A stretch of DNA of 64,000 bases from Orobanche coerulescens (lineage: Eukaryota; Streptophyta; Magnoliopsida; Lamiales; Orobanchaceae), in assembly GCA_033398695.1 (NCBI GenBank), contig CM065801.1, forward strand, positions 53,020,358-53,084,357, written 5' to 3'. The position numbers were made by a program, and so were the translations under genes. Positions 23,799-35,700 of the stretch are shown here, piece by piece (position 1 is the first letter of the stretch; each line of letters opens with the position of its first letter). The notes below the pieces were generated by a model, which searched no databases, was not told the DNA's origin, and saw only the letters and a list, made by a program, of their open reading frames with translations.

Positions 23799-25553
23799 TG
23801 GCATTACAAGCGCACTTCCTTGAGGATGAATTCATTCTGGAAGGTGGCTCGGGTAGAAATATCTCTTTGGAAGAGCATAATGAAACTCCTAAGGAGACAT
23901 CTGATCAGGGATCAAGAACCGAACCTATTGTAACACAACCTCCACTCCGAAGGTCTGATAGGGTATCTCACTTACCTGAGAGGTATGGCTATACACATGT
24001 CGAGGAACCGGGTCTCCACGACACACACGATAGCAGTGAAAACGACCCTGTCACCTATGACCAAGCGATAGTGGATGTAGACTCCGATAAATGGCAAGAA
24101 GCAATGAAAGCTGAGATAGACTCGATGCATACCAATCAGGTCTGGACTCTAGTAGATCTTCCAAGTGGCATGAGGACTATTGGAAATAAATGGATCTATA
24201 AGAGAAAGACCGATGGGGATGGCAAGGTTGATGCCTATAAGGCCGGGCTTGTGGCAAAGGGTTATACCCAAAGGGAAGGAATCGATTATCATGATACCTT
24301 CTCGCGTAGCTATGATAAAGTCGATTCGCATGATGCTTGCCATTCTTTGCTATTATGATTATGAAATATGGCAAATGGATGTCAAAACGGCTTTTCTAAA
24401 TGGATACCTCGAGGAGGAAATCTATATGGAGCGACTAAAGGTTTTGTGTCCAAAGCTAATATTCATAAAGTGTGTAAGTGCAACGAGCCATTTATGGTGC
24501 GAAGCAAGCTTCTCGGAGTTGGAACCTTCGATTTGTGAAGCGATTAAGGACTTTGACTTGAGCGAAATGAGGAGGAACCGTGTGTTTACAAAAAGATCGG
24601 TGGGAGCAACATTGCGTTCTTAGTACTATATGTAGATGATATTCTACTTATAGGAAATAACATAGCAATGCTCGGCCTTTGTGAAAGCTTGGCTTTCTAA
24701 AGCGTTCTCCATGAAAGACTTGGGAGAAGCTTCCTATATTCTAGGGATCCGTCTTTACAGAGATAGACCACGAAGAATGATAGGACTTTCCCAAGCCCTT
24801 TATATCGATAAAATCTGAGAAGATTCAAGATGGATGAATCTAAAGAGGGTTCCTTCCCATGCGACATGGAATTCATCTCACCACGAAAATGTGTCCTCAA
24901 AGTGAGGAAGACAAGAGAGAGATGAGTAAGGTACCCTATGCCTCGGCGATGGGTAGCCTCATGTACGCTATGTTGTGTATGAGACCGAGACTTAGCCTAC
25001 GCTGTGAGTATGGTAAGTCGATTTCAAGCAAACCGGGAAGGGAACATTGGGTAAGTAAAGAACATTCTTAAGTACTTAAGAAGAACTAGAGATTTAGTTC
25101 TTACTTATGGTGGTGGAAGCGAAGGTGATTGGATTCACCGATTCGATTTTCAAGGAGACAATGACGACTCTAAGTCGACATCCAGGTATTTATTTACTCT
25201 CAATGGAGGAGCGATATCTTGGAGAAGCTCCAAGCAAACCGCCATCTGCAGATTCCACCGCCAAGCAGAGTATCAAGTCGCCTCGAGGCTAGCAAAGAAG
25301 CATTTGGATGCGAAGTTTATACAAGAACTTCAAGTGGTGCCTAACGCGGAGTTGCCTATATCACTATTCTCGTGATAATGATGGAGCTGTCGCCCAAGCC
25401 AAGGAGCCGAGGGCTCACCACAACACCAAGCATATAGAGAGAAAGTACCACATCGTTCGAGAGATGGTGGAAAAAGGATATGTTTCATTGGAAAGAGTAG
25501 ACTCGAAGACAATGTCTCGACCGCCGACTAAGCCATTATCTCAGCCGTCTTAG
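23798..25553 (+). pseudogene. pol: Reverse transcriptase and RNase H remnant of COP-A
   Basis: The RT starts around 24090 (DKWQEAMKAEIDSM, then NKWIYKRK) and continues in shifted frames through WQMDVKTAFLNGYLEE and the catalytic YVDDI at about 24622. RNase H is split over 25088-25553, ending with the motif HTKHIERKYHIVREMV written here as NTKHIERKYHIVREMV. At least four frameshifts and several stops are present, so no active enzyme can be made. Confidence 0.85.
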
Positions 25554-25605
25554 AAAGACATCTCAAGAGCATGGGTATTGGATACCATGATGTGTGGCAT
25601 TGAGT

Positions 25606-25618
25606 GCAAGTGGGAGAT
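25606..25618 (+). other. Polypurine tract of COP-A
   Basis: GCAAGTGGGAGAT directly precedes the TG of the 3' LTR at 25619. Confidence 0.7.
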
Positions 25619-27488
25619 TGTTAGGAATATGCCCTCGAATGCCACTCGGGGATGAGAGAGTAAGGGCATTATACTTGTAATTATGGAATAATTAATAAAA
25701 AGGCAATACGATTCATTCACTGTTTATTGTATTTCAATTGCATTCTTGACTTGGTAAACATTGAAGTGAAGTCCATGTAAATAAATCGAACATTCCATTC
25801 TCGTTATGGGATAAGAGAAAATGTCTTGGAAGTGTTTAAAGTTTATTTACGTAAATTGTTCGCAAGTCAATAAACTTAAAATGGGCATTAAGTTTTAATA
25901 TGACTTGTATAATCGATGCTAGGGCGTGTGCACGTCTTGATAGCATAGTTATAAGTATATTAGTGGGGCCAGTATACTCGAACATGACTCATACTCGATT
26001 CATCACACGGTATTCACTCTCGGAGAGTCGATGACGAATCGAAAGGTTGTGATAGTATACGTGGACCTTTGACTTGAGGGTTCGGTAGAAGATGTGCCTG
26101 TGACGTTTAGTTTGTCATTAGAGTAGTTAGACTCATTTGCTTAATTCTTGAGTCGACCTCGAAGTGCGGACTATACGGGCGGGTAGCGATCTTTCTGTAC
26201 ACCAAGAAAGGATTCTATCTCCTGTTAGTGAGCAAAGGAATGTCCTATACGGTTAATGGCAAATAAGATCATAAGTCTTTGGCCAAAGCATTACGATATA
26301 GTCGTATTAGATACACTATTAATCGATCGGTTTTGATTTGCATTAACACATGTATAGAGTTTAGTCAACGATAGGTTTGACTTTACCGTGACCCGAAGAC
26401 TTGACCGGGACATCGATGAAGGGTCTATACGTATATAGTATTCACGACATAATGGTTACGGAATGATCCCTTCATTCGTTCTCGATCGGGGTTTACTGAT
26501 GCGGCCCGCCAGTGGCTAAGTGCCGCCCGCACTCATTGGTTCCTCCCAATGCCTACCGAGACGGACCTACGAGTCGCGCATCGGGAGCGTTGACGGATAA
26601 ATGTGAATTTATTATCTCTCTATTAATATTAGATATTGGATATCTAATTATGATTTATTAGATAAATCAAAATAGCGGTCTTATGAATTAAAATTAAGTT
26701 CTGGGTAATTAATTTAATTCATAAATTATATTTCTTAGAGAAATATATTTGTATTTGATATTATTAATTAATTAGATTAATTAATTAATATAAATACATT
26801 GGTGATTAAACGGAGTGTATTTAACGGAGTCGTTTGACGAACGTCCGGTACACGAGCCGAGTGACTCGGCTCGTTTTCTAGGAAACTTCCACCATGGGCC
26901 ACCTTCCCTCTCCCCACATCACATGGAATCATTTCCATGCATGTGTATGTGTTAGTTGTATTTTTGTTATTATGTGTTGACATTTTATCTCATTATTAGA
27001 CATATTAATTATATGTTTGAGAGATATATATTAAACACACATGATAACAACTATAAAAACACACACACATACTTTCTTGCTGAACTCCAGCAGTGAAGTA
27101 TTCTTGAGGGAGAGAGAAAAAAATTTTATTTTCAAGTTATTTTCATCTTAGAGGTGAAAGAAATTCAAGAAAAAATAGAGAGAAAATTCCTACGGTAACT
27201 TCCTAGCCGTGTTCTTGGAGAACGAAGTTACGTCGAATTTTCCGGGCAACTTCCGACGCGTGTGAAGTAGAGGCTTCGAATTTTCGGTGCTTGGAACGAA
27301 GGGATTTCGTGTTCGGGACGGGATCGTGATCATCGTCTACATTTTACGAAGATTTATTTCAAAGGCTTCAAGGGTATGAATCTTTATCTTTGTATTTATT
27401 TTTTCGTATATACGTTACTTGATCGATCCTGTTTGGGATTCGTTTTTATTTCCGCTGCGTTTTTCGTTTTATTTTCGGAATCCCAACA
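25619..27488 (+). repeat. 3' LTR of COP-A
   Basis: The 1870-bp LTR is uninterrupted and shows what the 5' LTR looked like before TEK-B entered. The stem-loop recurs at 26852-26874. The TSD CCGGG follows at 27489-27493. Confidence 0.92.
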
Positions 27489-28056
27489 CCGGGATGGTCC
27501 AGAACGTCAAAGATTAATCCGGAGGCATGTGTGGAAGGCCGGGCCGGATCGGGTTGGGTTACATGGAGTCGGGCCGAGTCGGGCCGAGCGGGCCGGGTCG
27601 GATCGAACAAGCCAGAAGGACCCATAAATATGTGGAAGGTGCTAGAGACTCTTGAATGAGTCAAAAGACTTGTAACTTAGTAGAGGTTTCTAGACATTGT
27701 GTAAAAACATTGTACTCAGAATTCTCTAGAGCATGTATAGTGTAGGAGGGTCTAGAAGCCTCCAAATGAGGAGGTGGAGGAATGTTCTAGGCTAGGATAG
27801 GTAGTATAAATAGGGGCCTTGAGGCTCATTTGCAAACCATCCTCAAATCCCTCAAGATCCTTGGGAAAGCTTTGTAAGAGACATACTTGTAATTCTTTGT
27901 AACTTAGTAGAAGAAAACTTTCCATTAACCCATTGCCTCTCTTTCGTTGTGCCAACTTTCATACTTAGCCAAATTCGGAGAGTTTAAGGCTGACTAGCAA
28001 GAGGGCTGCTAGGCCGCACGATGCTTAGGAGCATAGCAAACTCTAAGCCCGTGACA
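27489..28056 (+). repeat. 3' LTR of GPR-1, right part
   Basis: The first five bases are the duplicated COP-A target site. The rest matches the second half of 5083-6211 and ends GTGACA. Confidence 0.9.
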
Positions 28057-28475
28057 AGGGGCCCAACTATCCGATTCCTCTTGTTACGTACGTAATGCCT
28101 TATGCATAACGCATGTAAAGCATATAATTTAGCGTACGTTATCTCAACATCTTAACATACGTTAAGTGCTCTATACTTGGCCAAAATCCAACTGTTCCTG
28201 TCCGACGTCTCGACATACTGGATACGAACATATGGCATACTGAATACACATATACTCAACCCAAAAATATTCTCATACGATATACTGGATATCCAAATCA
28301 GTTCAATCTGATACAACATATCCTCAATATAACTGTCAATCAAATAAGTCAATTACACAAGTATAACTGTCTCGGTCCTCAATTTATTTTATCCATACTG
28401 TATAGATACCAAACTATACAGTATATCTCAGATAAAATAACGCGAAAAATTTATACTAAAAATCCAAGTATTACA
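28057..28475 (-). repeat. TEK-F 3' LTR fragment, right of GPR-1
   Basis: On the minus strand the LTR starts TGTAATACTTGG at 28475, preceded by a polypurine tract (complement of CCCCCCTTAAAA). It contains the TACGTA palindrome array. Confidence 0.7.
28084..28164. promoter_or_regulatory. TTACGTACGTAA palindromes at 23-bp steps, TEK-F
   Basis: TTACGTACGTAA at 28084, TAACGCATGTAA at 28107, TAGCGTACGTTA at 28130 and TAACATACGTTA at 28153 are spaced by exactly 23 bp. Two more (4994, 5017), also 23 bp apart, lie left of GPR-1. Confidence 0.75.
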
Positions 28476-28865
28476 TACTACCCCCCTTAAAATAAGTTTT
28501 GTCCTTGAAACTTGCGACCTGTCACCAACAACAGATAAATCCAAAACTTTCCAACTCATCACAAAACAATCAAGTGTCGCCACAAGAGAATAACCAAACC
28601 AATATACTTACAGGTGTGTGAAGTCGATGATCTCCCGTGATACTAGCACACGACTCCCACACGATTTCTCAATACGATACCAACACACACCAATATCACA
28701 AATAACAATTTGAAAAGAATCTCAAAAATTTTGGAAACTCCAAAAATAGATTTGACTCAAAATTCAGAAAAACTCATTTTCAAAAATCACGCTACTACCG
28801 TACCGGTAAAGCCACATAACGCACACGCCTGGGTTTCACAAAACCCAAGCTCTGATACCATCTTC
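28476..28865 (-). mobile_element. TEK-F interior: only PPT and PBS remain
   Basis: This 389-bp interior has a polypurine tract at one end (28480-28495) and a Met-tRNA PBS (complement of 28849-28860) at the other. No gag or pol is left. TEK-F is thus an extreme internal-deletion derivative rather than a solo LTR. Confidence 0.75.
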
Positions 28866-29347
28866 TATAACACCCCAAAAACCACCCGGGATATTACAGC
28901 GTTGTGGGGCCCGCGCCGGAACCCACCAGGCTAAAAACCATTTCAAAAACGTTTAAAACTCCAAAAGGCCAATGACGGTAATATTTTAAATACTCGAATA
29001 TTTACCAAAACATAGTTCTTAAATACCGTCATAAAATATCATTTGAAAATACAAGGCGAAGTGCCAAATCTCGATAGTTTAAACTGTACGTTAAGATGCC
29101 GCTTAAATGTACCGAAAGATAATTTAAAAAAAGGGTTTGACGAAATAACCCAAGTTCGCAAAATGCCAAAAAGCCCCTTTAAAATACACAAACGCGGCGG
29201 ATAAAGATACACAGTTCAAAAATACACATTTGCAGCGGAAATGAATAACCAGAAAAGAAATACTCGATACTCCAAAACATGCCACCGCCAGTATCACATC
29301 GGGAAGCTCATCCCTCCACGACCGCTACTAGCTCGATCTCCGAGTAC

Positions 29348-31078
29348 CTAAAAATAAAGCCCACGATGGGGTCATTCACAATACTCAATAATGATACCGA
29401 TCACATCATCATAGATAATTACATACCAATGTAATAATACTGTAAGAATACTACCAGCGCAATCTTACCAACATAACCTTACCAATCCATAACAATCCAA
29501 TCCTTACCATAATCCACATTTCGCATCCTCGAATGACGAAATGAACTTAACAATAATTATTTGTATTGAATTTCAAAAATACCAACAATCCTCAAAACAT
29601 CATCATAACTCCTAATCATGAAATAATTCACCCATGCCAAATCCTGTCCATCGGATTACACAATCAAATCTCAACCTGGGTAAACCAATAACATACAACA
29701 TATATGTAGATCAACTACCACAAAACAATGAATACAAATCTCGAAACAACGACGTACATCCCGAATGCTCATACGATCAATAACACTGATCAACCAATAC
29801 ATCACTGAGAATATCATCAACATGATAACTCCAATACGACCAATAAAGGATCAACGATAACCGCGAGTACCCTCAACATGGTAAACTCCCAACACGATCA
29901 ACAAAGGATCAACTATAACCGAGAATCCCCTCAACGAGGTAAACTTCAAATGATCAACAAAGGACCAACAATAACCGAGAATACCATCAACAAGGTAAAC
30001 TCCAAACGATCAACAATAAAGGATCTCAAAGAAATAACCTCGACTGTCGAACATACCCCTCGGGCGTATGAACAACCAGTCGCAAACCGTCCAACATACC
30101 CAACCAGAAATGGAGGATGAACAACCAAACAATATGGCTCAAAGATGGAAGTCATAGTACGCCCGATCCGGAAATGTGTCCGTGCACAAGCCACCCCGGG
30201 TATCGATCAAATACACGTGTGGTCTTGTACCTAATTAGCCTCACGAACTACGTCTCGTGTACACGGTTCAATGTGGAAATATCAACACATAACCATCATG
30301 TGCCCGGCTAAAAATCTTACACAATAACCAATCAGCACGCAGATATGACTCCAGATATGTCACGATCCAACATGACAACGACACTCAAAGAAACGCATAT
30401 CCAATAAGGATCAAAGGCTCACCGAAGTGAACAACAACAGACTAACAATGAAAAGTCGACACGACTAATCAATATCTAAAATAACAATCCTGGGATCACA
30501 AACCCCAAAGGATAATCCATACGATCAACAATATCAGACAACAGTTCTGGGATCAACATCCCTCAATGAGACGATCAACACAACCATTAATACCAACAAT
30601 AGTCATGGGATCAACATCCCTCAACGAACAACCAATACGAATCTCAATATACGAAGCCTCAATGTACAACATATACAACAACTCAACATAATAATTAACT
30701 CATAACTGAACAATACATAAATTACCTCAAAGCCGAAGACAACATCCTTTCCACGGACAACATCCCTGAACGAATACACAGTTATACAAATAATCTCAAA
30801 TAAGGTACCATCCATTCAAGACCAATAAAACTTTATCCCGATACTTATGTCATCACGATCCTCGATATCCGATATTCTATATCCTTGACCAAAGATTACT
30901 CACGTCTTCCTTGTACACAATTAAATCATATACCTTATGATTTATTACAACCAGAGTACGATATACCAACCATTATCCCGACAACTTACATTTCTAACAA
31001 CATTGCTATACGAATTATAAATGAAATGAAAACGAAACCATTCATTAAATATTATAAACTGAACAAGTAGAAACTTGC
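29348..31078 (-). other. Candidate GC-AG intron in TEK-F LTR
   Basis: The minus strand has CGAG|GCAAGTTTC at 31078 and TTTTTAG|GTAC at 29348. The 56-58 bp tandem array lies inside. Prediction only. Confidence 0.4.
29819..30035. repeat. 4 x 56-58 bp tandem array in TEK-F LTR
   Basis: Units start at 29819, 29875, 29933 and 29989, each opening CAAC(A/G)... and containing AAAGGA(T/C)CAAC. Less regular GGGATCAACATCCCTCAA words follow at 30490-30630. Confidence 0.8.
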
Positions 31079-31999
31079 CTCGATACCGATACCACGAAGC
31101 CGTTACCAAAATTCATTGCCTTCGTCTACGAGCTCCTCAGCCCCGACCAAAAGCAATCTACGAACTCTTCAACTTCAACCGCAACACAACGGTTATAATC
31201 CACGATCAAAACATATCAACCTATTGCAATAACCGATTAACACACATTCGATAAAAATCAATAACCGACATACCCAACCAACAAACTCAACGGTTCAACG
31301 AAACCTCGATCATATTCATAAAACCAACTAATCCAACTCAACAAATACAAACTCATATCCACAATATAATCCGTAACTCGATGATCACAAATAACAATCA
31401 ATAACCGATCAACAAACACAACGATTCTACAATATCCCGATTAAACACATATCCAAACAACCCGAACCAATTAAACACGAATTCAAAACCACAATACGAT
31501 TCCACAATCCGAACATCATATCCATAATTAATTTAACCAAGTGTCTAAGCATAACCGATTCCAAATTCAATCTTAAATACGATTACAAGTTTCCTCCTTG
31601 TAAATTTATAATAAAAACAAATTACCGATTATCATCATCAATCCGGACAATCCGATCAATTCAACATTATAGAATACTATATTCCAAAGGTTTCAAATAT
31701 TTCCATTATCCGAATTGAACACTTATTCAACACGTATGAATTCTCAAATTCAAACATGAATAATAATTCTCATCAAACTCGAAATCATATTCGTATTCCT
31801 ATACGAATATTGGATCAAAACACGTAACTTATTCATATCCAAAACACCAACATCACTCAAACATGTTCATCAATTCATATAATCCAAGAGTTCCTTAAGA
31901 ACACAACTAATTCCGAAATCACATTCAAAATCCTCAAACGACATAATGTGATGTGTTCTAACATCTAAACAATCCTTATTCACAATCCAAGGTGTATAT

Positions 32000-32536
32000 T
32001 GTAACACCCCAATTCATAAATGGGACATTACACGCCATAGAACCCCCATGAGGTCTACCAGGCTAACTCATAACTCATAAACCACAAAGATATCCCAAAA
32101 GATGCACTCAAAAAGTAAATAAGGCCGTGGCCTCGGCCAAAACATTTTAACGGAGTACATGAAGCATATGTTAAATACCAATTCATTGCCCACGCAGGGG
32201 ACTTAAACTAAGTTTAAAAATAAACAGTCTAACTCTAATACTCGACACATGCAATGTCAAAACATAAAAATACAGACTCGAGCCACATCATCATGCCAGC
32301 CCATCCTTTGCGTGCATGTCCCGTGCCTGCTCCTCAGCTCTCCCGGTACCTGAAATGCATGAGACGCATTTCCCCCATTTAAGGGGTTAGCATTCGAATA
32401 GCTAGTGCAAGTACACAATTACACAACATTATATACGTACACGATTCAACGCAAACAAAACGTTAGGAAAATCATTTTGAAAATCAATATTCTGGAATAT
32501 CACATTTACACCAAAACAGTATATCAAAAAGTTTTC
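32000..32536 (-). repeat. 3' LTR of TEK-C, left part
   Basis: This starts TGTAACACCCC and matches 43486-44025. The last five bases TTTTC are the SIR-E target site, repeated at 36890-36894. Confidence 0.9.
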
Positions 32537-32670
32537 TGTTGGAATATTTATTCCACACATTATTTAATTTATGTTTTGATGATTAAAGTTGCTAAACTAC
32601 AAAACAACATCGAGGCGAAGCAAAACATCGAAGCAGACGAAGACGCAAAAAGTTACAATCTGGACTGCAT

Positions 32671-33154
32671 TAGCGCACGCTAAGGCATATTAGTTAGTGC
32701 ACGCTAACGCGGAGTAAGCTGCATCCCAGCCAAGTTTCGAAGTAAGCTGCAGTGAAGAAAAGCTGAACGATAGCGCACGCTACACATAAGTATTAACGCA
32801 CGCTATCGAGCCATGTTACTGTTGTGGAAGAATTCAAACACAGAATAACGTATGCAATGAAGTCATCATTAGCGCACGCTAAACAGTATGATTAGCGCAC
32901 GCTAAGTTGTTTGAATCTAGTCAATCCGAACGTTGGGAAAAGCAAGTCAAAGTCAAGCATCAAACGGATAGTTTGACAAGGAAAGGCAACGGATATATTA
33001 CGTTAACGCACGCTACTCAATCATGGTTAACGTCGCTAAGTAAGTGAAATAACGTACGTAAGGAAGGAGGCATAACGTCGCTAAAGAAGAAACGGGTTAC
33101 CGGATCAAATCGAAATATCTAGCGCACGCTACAAAAAAAGGCCAGCGCACGCTA
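32671..33154. promoter_or_regulatory. TAGCGCACGCTA palindrome pairs, SIR-E 5' LTR
   Basis: Eleven copies of TARCGYRCGYTA or close variants start at 32671, 32695, 32771, 32794, 32870, 32893, 33004, 33028, 33050/33073 and 33120/33143. Within each pair or group the step is 22-24 bp. The 3' LTR has the same array (35836-36323). Confidence 0.85.
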
Positions 33155-33197
33155 GCAAGTCAAAACAGCCAGCAACGGCTAGTTTATGGGAAATGCC

Positions 33198-33205
33198 TAT
33201 AAATA
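33198..33205 (+). promoter_or_regulatory. TATA box of SIR-E 5' LTR
   Basis: TATAAATA in GCCTATAAATACC lies 45 bp after the last palindrome; the copy in the 3' LTR is at 36367. Confidence 0.7.
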
Positions 33206-33722
33206 CCATTCCTATGGTATTGTTTGAGGACAACAACTTCAAGCAAACAAGTCATACATCTGAGAATCATATACTTACATTGTTGTTGTAATATTGAGCT
33301 TATTTTGTTAGTTTGAGTGTTTATACATTCAACATTATACACGAGAGGTAAAAGAAAAGATACGATTGGATTCGGTGTTATTAGGATCAAGTATCCGGCA
33401 TTGTTAGAATCGCAATCGATATCTAAGTGAGGTTTATCTAGTACCCATAGAAAGTTAGAGTGGTTGATTCCTTATCCAATAGAAAAGGAAAAACGGTTTT
33501 ACTCGGACCGATAGAAGACGAGCTTGTAACGGTAATCCCTCGACCGATAGAAGAGAGGCGTAGAGGTTTTGATCTTAAGCCTAAGGAAAAAGATACATCG
33601 AGAGAGGACGTAGGCTTCGTTAATAGCCGAACCTCTATAAATCCTTGTGTGACTTATTTTCCGCAAATTTATTTTCGCTTCCGCATAGAACCGCGTAAAT
33701 ATCCGATTTGGTACCCAACAAT

Positions 33723-33734
33723 TGGTATCGGAGC
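33723..33734 (+). other. Primer-binding site of SIR-E
   Basis: TGGTATCGGAGC follows the LTR end by 2 nt and differs from the usual Met-tRNA site by one base. Confidence 0.85.
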
Positions 33735-33777
33735 GGTTCTCCAATACGCGGCTTAACATCCGAGGAGTAGATCAAAA

Positions 33778-35322
33778 ATGGCGTTTCAAATCTCTCCAGC
33801 CGAAGGCCTTGCTCTCAACCGACCACCATTCTTTGATGGCGCAAACTTCATGACTTGGAAGAAGAAGATGTCAATATTCATTCGAGCTTACGACATCGAA
33901 CTTTGGAAAGTGATTTGTCTTGGTCCAAAAATCCCAATGAATTCCAACGGTACGCTTAAAAATTTTGAAGAATATGACGACTCCGATTGGAAAAACGACC
34001 ATTTCAATTGTAAGGCAACTCAACTTCTTTATTGTGCCTTAAATCCGGAAGAACACAACCGGATATCATCGTGTGATAGTGCCAAAGAAATCTGGAAAAT
34101 GCTTGAGGTAACACACGAAGGTACGTCTCAAGTCAAAGAGACGAAGATAAACATGCTCCTTCACGACTATGAATTATTCCAAATGAAGGACGACGAATCC
34201 ATCTCGATTATGCTCGACCGATTCTCGGTCATTACTAATGGATTAGCATGTTTCGGAAAACCACTTTCGAGTAGTGAGAAAGTAAAGAAAATTCTCCGAT
34301 CACTACCTCGAGAATGGGACGGTACGGTTACGGCAATAATGGAATCCAAAGATTTAAATACTCTTGATGTTAGTGCTCTCGTTGGTTCTCTTATCAACTA
34401 CGAGATTGTTCTAAAATATCGAAATGCCAAACCGAAACCGAATGAGAGGTCGATAGCCTTTAAGGCTAAAATGTCGAAAAAGAAAGAAGAAACCCCGGTG
34501 GACGAAAGCGACGAAGAAATGGCATATTATGCCAAAAATATTAATAAGTTCCAACACTTATTAAACCGGAGGAAGAAGGACATTCAAGCGGGCGAACCTA
34601 AAAAATTCGACAACACTTGTCGATTATGTGGTAAACCAGGCCACTTTGCTAAGAACTGTCGAGTAAAGCAAAAGGAGGTTCTAATCGCAACATGGAGCGA
34701 CGAAGATCCCGATGAAGATTTTCTTGAACAAAATAATCTCGCGCTCATGGACCGAAGTTCATTCGACGATAGCGACGTCGAAAGTCAATTAAGTAATTCT
34801 TATGACGAACTTTTTGAAGCATTCGAGTTACTACATACGGACTATCAAAATGCTTTAAATGAAATTAAGTCCCTCAAGTCTAAATATAAAACTTTGGAAA
34901 TTGAAAATTCCAAAATACTTGAAAAAGGGAAATTTGTCGAAATTAATCATTCGAAATGCCTTGAAAATGAAAATATTTTGAAAAATGATCTTTTAAAAGT
35001 TCAAGATGAACTAAAAATTTTGACAAAGAAATTTTCGTGCGGCAACGATAAATTTGAACAAATGTTATTTGTTCAAAAATATACTCTAAATAAAGATGGG
35101 TTAGGATTCAAATCACGTTCGAAAAACGAATCCGTTAATTTCAATATACCCCATTGCGAAAAGTGTTTAAAAATCGGGCATCATATTTCCAATTGCAAAA
35201 GCCCAAGACGGACGATAAAAACTAAAAGGATTTGGGTTCCTAAAGGAACAAACGTTTCAAACATCGTCTTCGTTTCAAAAGAAAAACCAACTATCGGTTG
35301 GATCCCCAAAAATAAATTTTGA
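33778..35322 (+). CDS. gag: Gag of SIR-E, intact
   Basis: The 514-residue protein opens with the UBN2-type Gag region (PPFFDGANFMTWKKKM at about 16-31; DSAKEIWKML near 100). A first zinc knuckle C281-x2-C284-x4-H289-x4-C294 follows. Then come an acidic stretch, a coiled coil at about 360-430 and a second zinc knuckle C460-x2-C463-x4-H468-x4-C473. The C-terminus has IWVPKG and GWIPKNKF, words that in full-length relatives precede the protease, but a stop follows at 35320-35322. It would form particles and bind genomic RNA. This is the only long retroelement frame in the window with no defect. The start codon context AAAAATGGCG and the position 44 nt after the PBS support the start. Confidence 0.92.
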   Translation: MAFQISPAEGLALNRPPFFDGANFMTWKKKMSIFIRAYDIELWKVICLGPKIPMNSNGTLKNFEEYDDSDWKNDHFNCKATQLLYCALNPEEHNRISSCDSAKEIWKMLEVTHEGTSQVKETKINMLLHDYELFQMKDDESISIMLDRFSVITNGLACFGKPLSSSEKVKKILRSLPREWDGTVTAIMESKDLNTLDVSALVGSLINYEIVLKYRNAKPKPNERSIAFKAKMSKKKEETPVDESDEEMAYYAKNINKFQHLLNRRKKDIQAGEPKKFDNTCRLCGKPGHFAKNCRVKQKEVLIATWSDEDPDEDFLEQNNLALMDRSSFDDSDVESQLSNSYDELFEAFELLHTDYQNALNEIKSLKSKYKTLEIENSKILEKGKFVEINHSKCLENENILKNDLLKVQDELKILTKKFSCGNDKFEQMLFVQKYTLNKDGLGFKSRSKNESVNFNIPHCEKCLKIGHHISNCKSPRRTIKTKRIWVPKGTNVSNIVFVSKEKPTIGWIPKNKF

Positions 35323-35337
35323 CAAATGATATTTTAC

Positions 35338-35699
35338 AAAGGGGGAGAAGGAAATAATATTTTCAGGGGGAGTTTTACCCTTATGCATAAATTGATATCA
35401 TGCATATTTATATTTCATTTGGTATCCTTTATATTTTTTGTTACTTTTTGATGAAGACAAAAAGGGGGAGAAGGAGATGAATTGAGATAAAAATGAGAAA
35501 AATCGCACAAGTCGAAAAGAGAAGAAAAGCATACAAATAGGGGGAGTTGAAAAATAAAGGAGATGTCGAAAAGAAAAGGATTGGAGAATCTAACGAAACG
35601 ATCAAAGCCGAAAACTTTGATTCGTAGAAATATACATATATTATTTTTTACAGATTATCCAATTCAAGAGTTGTTTTGTACTCATCAAAAAGGGGGAGA
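35338..35699 (+). other. Five polypurine tracts of SIR-E
   Basis: AAAGGGGGAGAAGG at 35338, CAGGGGGAG at 35364, AAAAAGGGGGAGAAGGAG at 35459, AATAGGGGGAG at 35537 and AAAAAGGGGGAGAT ending at 35700 share the core GGGGGAG. Only the last abuts the 3' LTR. Multiple PPTs are a described Sirevirus feature. Confidence 0.8.
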
Positions 35700-35700
35700 T

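Larger units (their letters stand above)
8817..27488 (+). mobile_element. COP-A: Angela-like Ty1/copia element
   Basis: Long LTRs (about 1.87 kb) start TGTTAGGAATATG and end CCCAACA. The order PR-IN-RT-RH identifies Ty1/copia. The 5-bp TSD CCGGG is at 8812-8816 and 27489-27493. The long LTRs, the Gag start and the integrase wording around THTDVCG/YFITFTDDHTRYG resemble the Angela (BARE-like) lineage; this lineage call is from memory of the family and not from alignment. The 5' LTR is split by TEK-B. All coding parts are frameshifted, so the copy is dead. Confidence 0.9.
5083..28056 (+). mobile_element. GPR-1: gypsy-like element encoding only Gag and protease
   Basis: The element has a 5' LTR (5083-6211), a PBS at 6214, one Gag-protease frame, a polypurine tract at 8236 and a 3' LTR starting at 8252. 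Its own length without nested insertions is about 4.3 kb. No RT, RNase H or integrase lies between protease and PPT, so it must be mobilised by another element's enzymes. The 3' LTR is interrupted by COP-A. LTR halves 8252-8816 and 27494-28056 add up to 1128 bp against 1129 bp for the 5' LTR. I could not find a convincing TSD for GPR-1 itself. The nearest formal category is the Gag-only terminal-repeat elements (TR-GAG), here with protease retained. Confidence 0.85.
28866..31999 (-). repeat. TEK-F 5' LTR, interrupted by TEK-C
   Basis: The + strand starts TATAACACCCC where the family has TGTAACACCCC. No gene is present. A near-identical fragment recurs at 57176-57978. TEK-C enters at 32000; its presumed TSD is TATAT at 31995-31999, but the other side is not visible. 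Confidence 0.75.
32537..33720 (+). repeat. 5' LTR of SIR-E
   Basis: This is matched by 35701-36889. A palindrome cluster (32671-33154) is followed by a TATA box at 33198. Confidence 0.92.

Noticed and set aside
24149..24374. Minus-strand ORFs opposite the COP-A RT
   Set aside because: They are shadows of the RT-coding strand.
5078..28061. TSD of GPR-1
   Set aside because: The flanks CACGG and AGGGG do not match, so no duplication is claimed.
33460..33756. 98-codon ORF before the SIR-E gag
   Set aside because: It spans the LTR end and the PBS and lacks a counterpart with meaning; the gag frame is separate.
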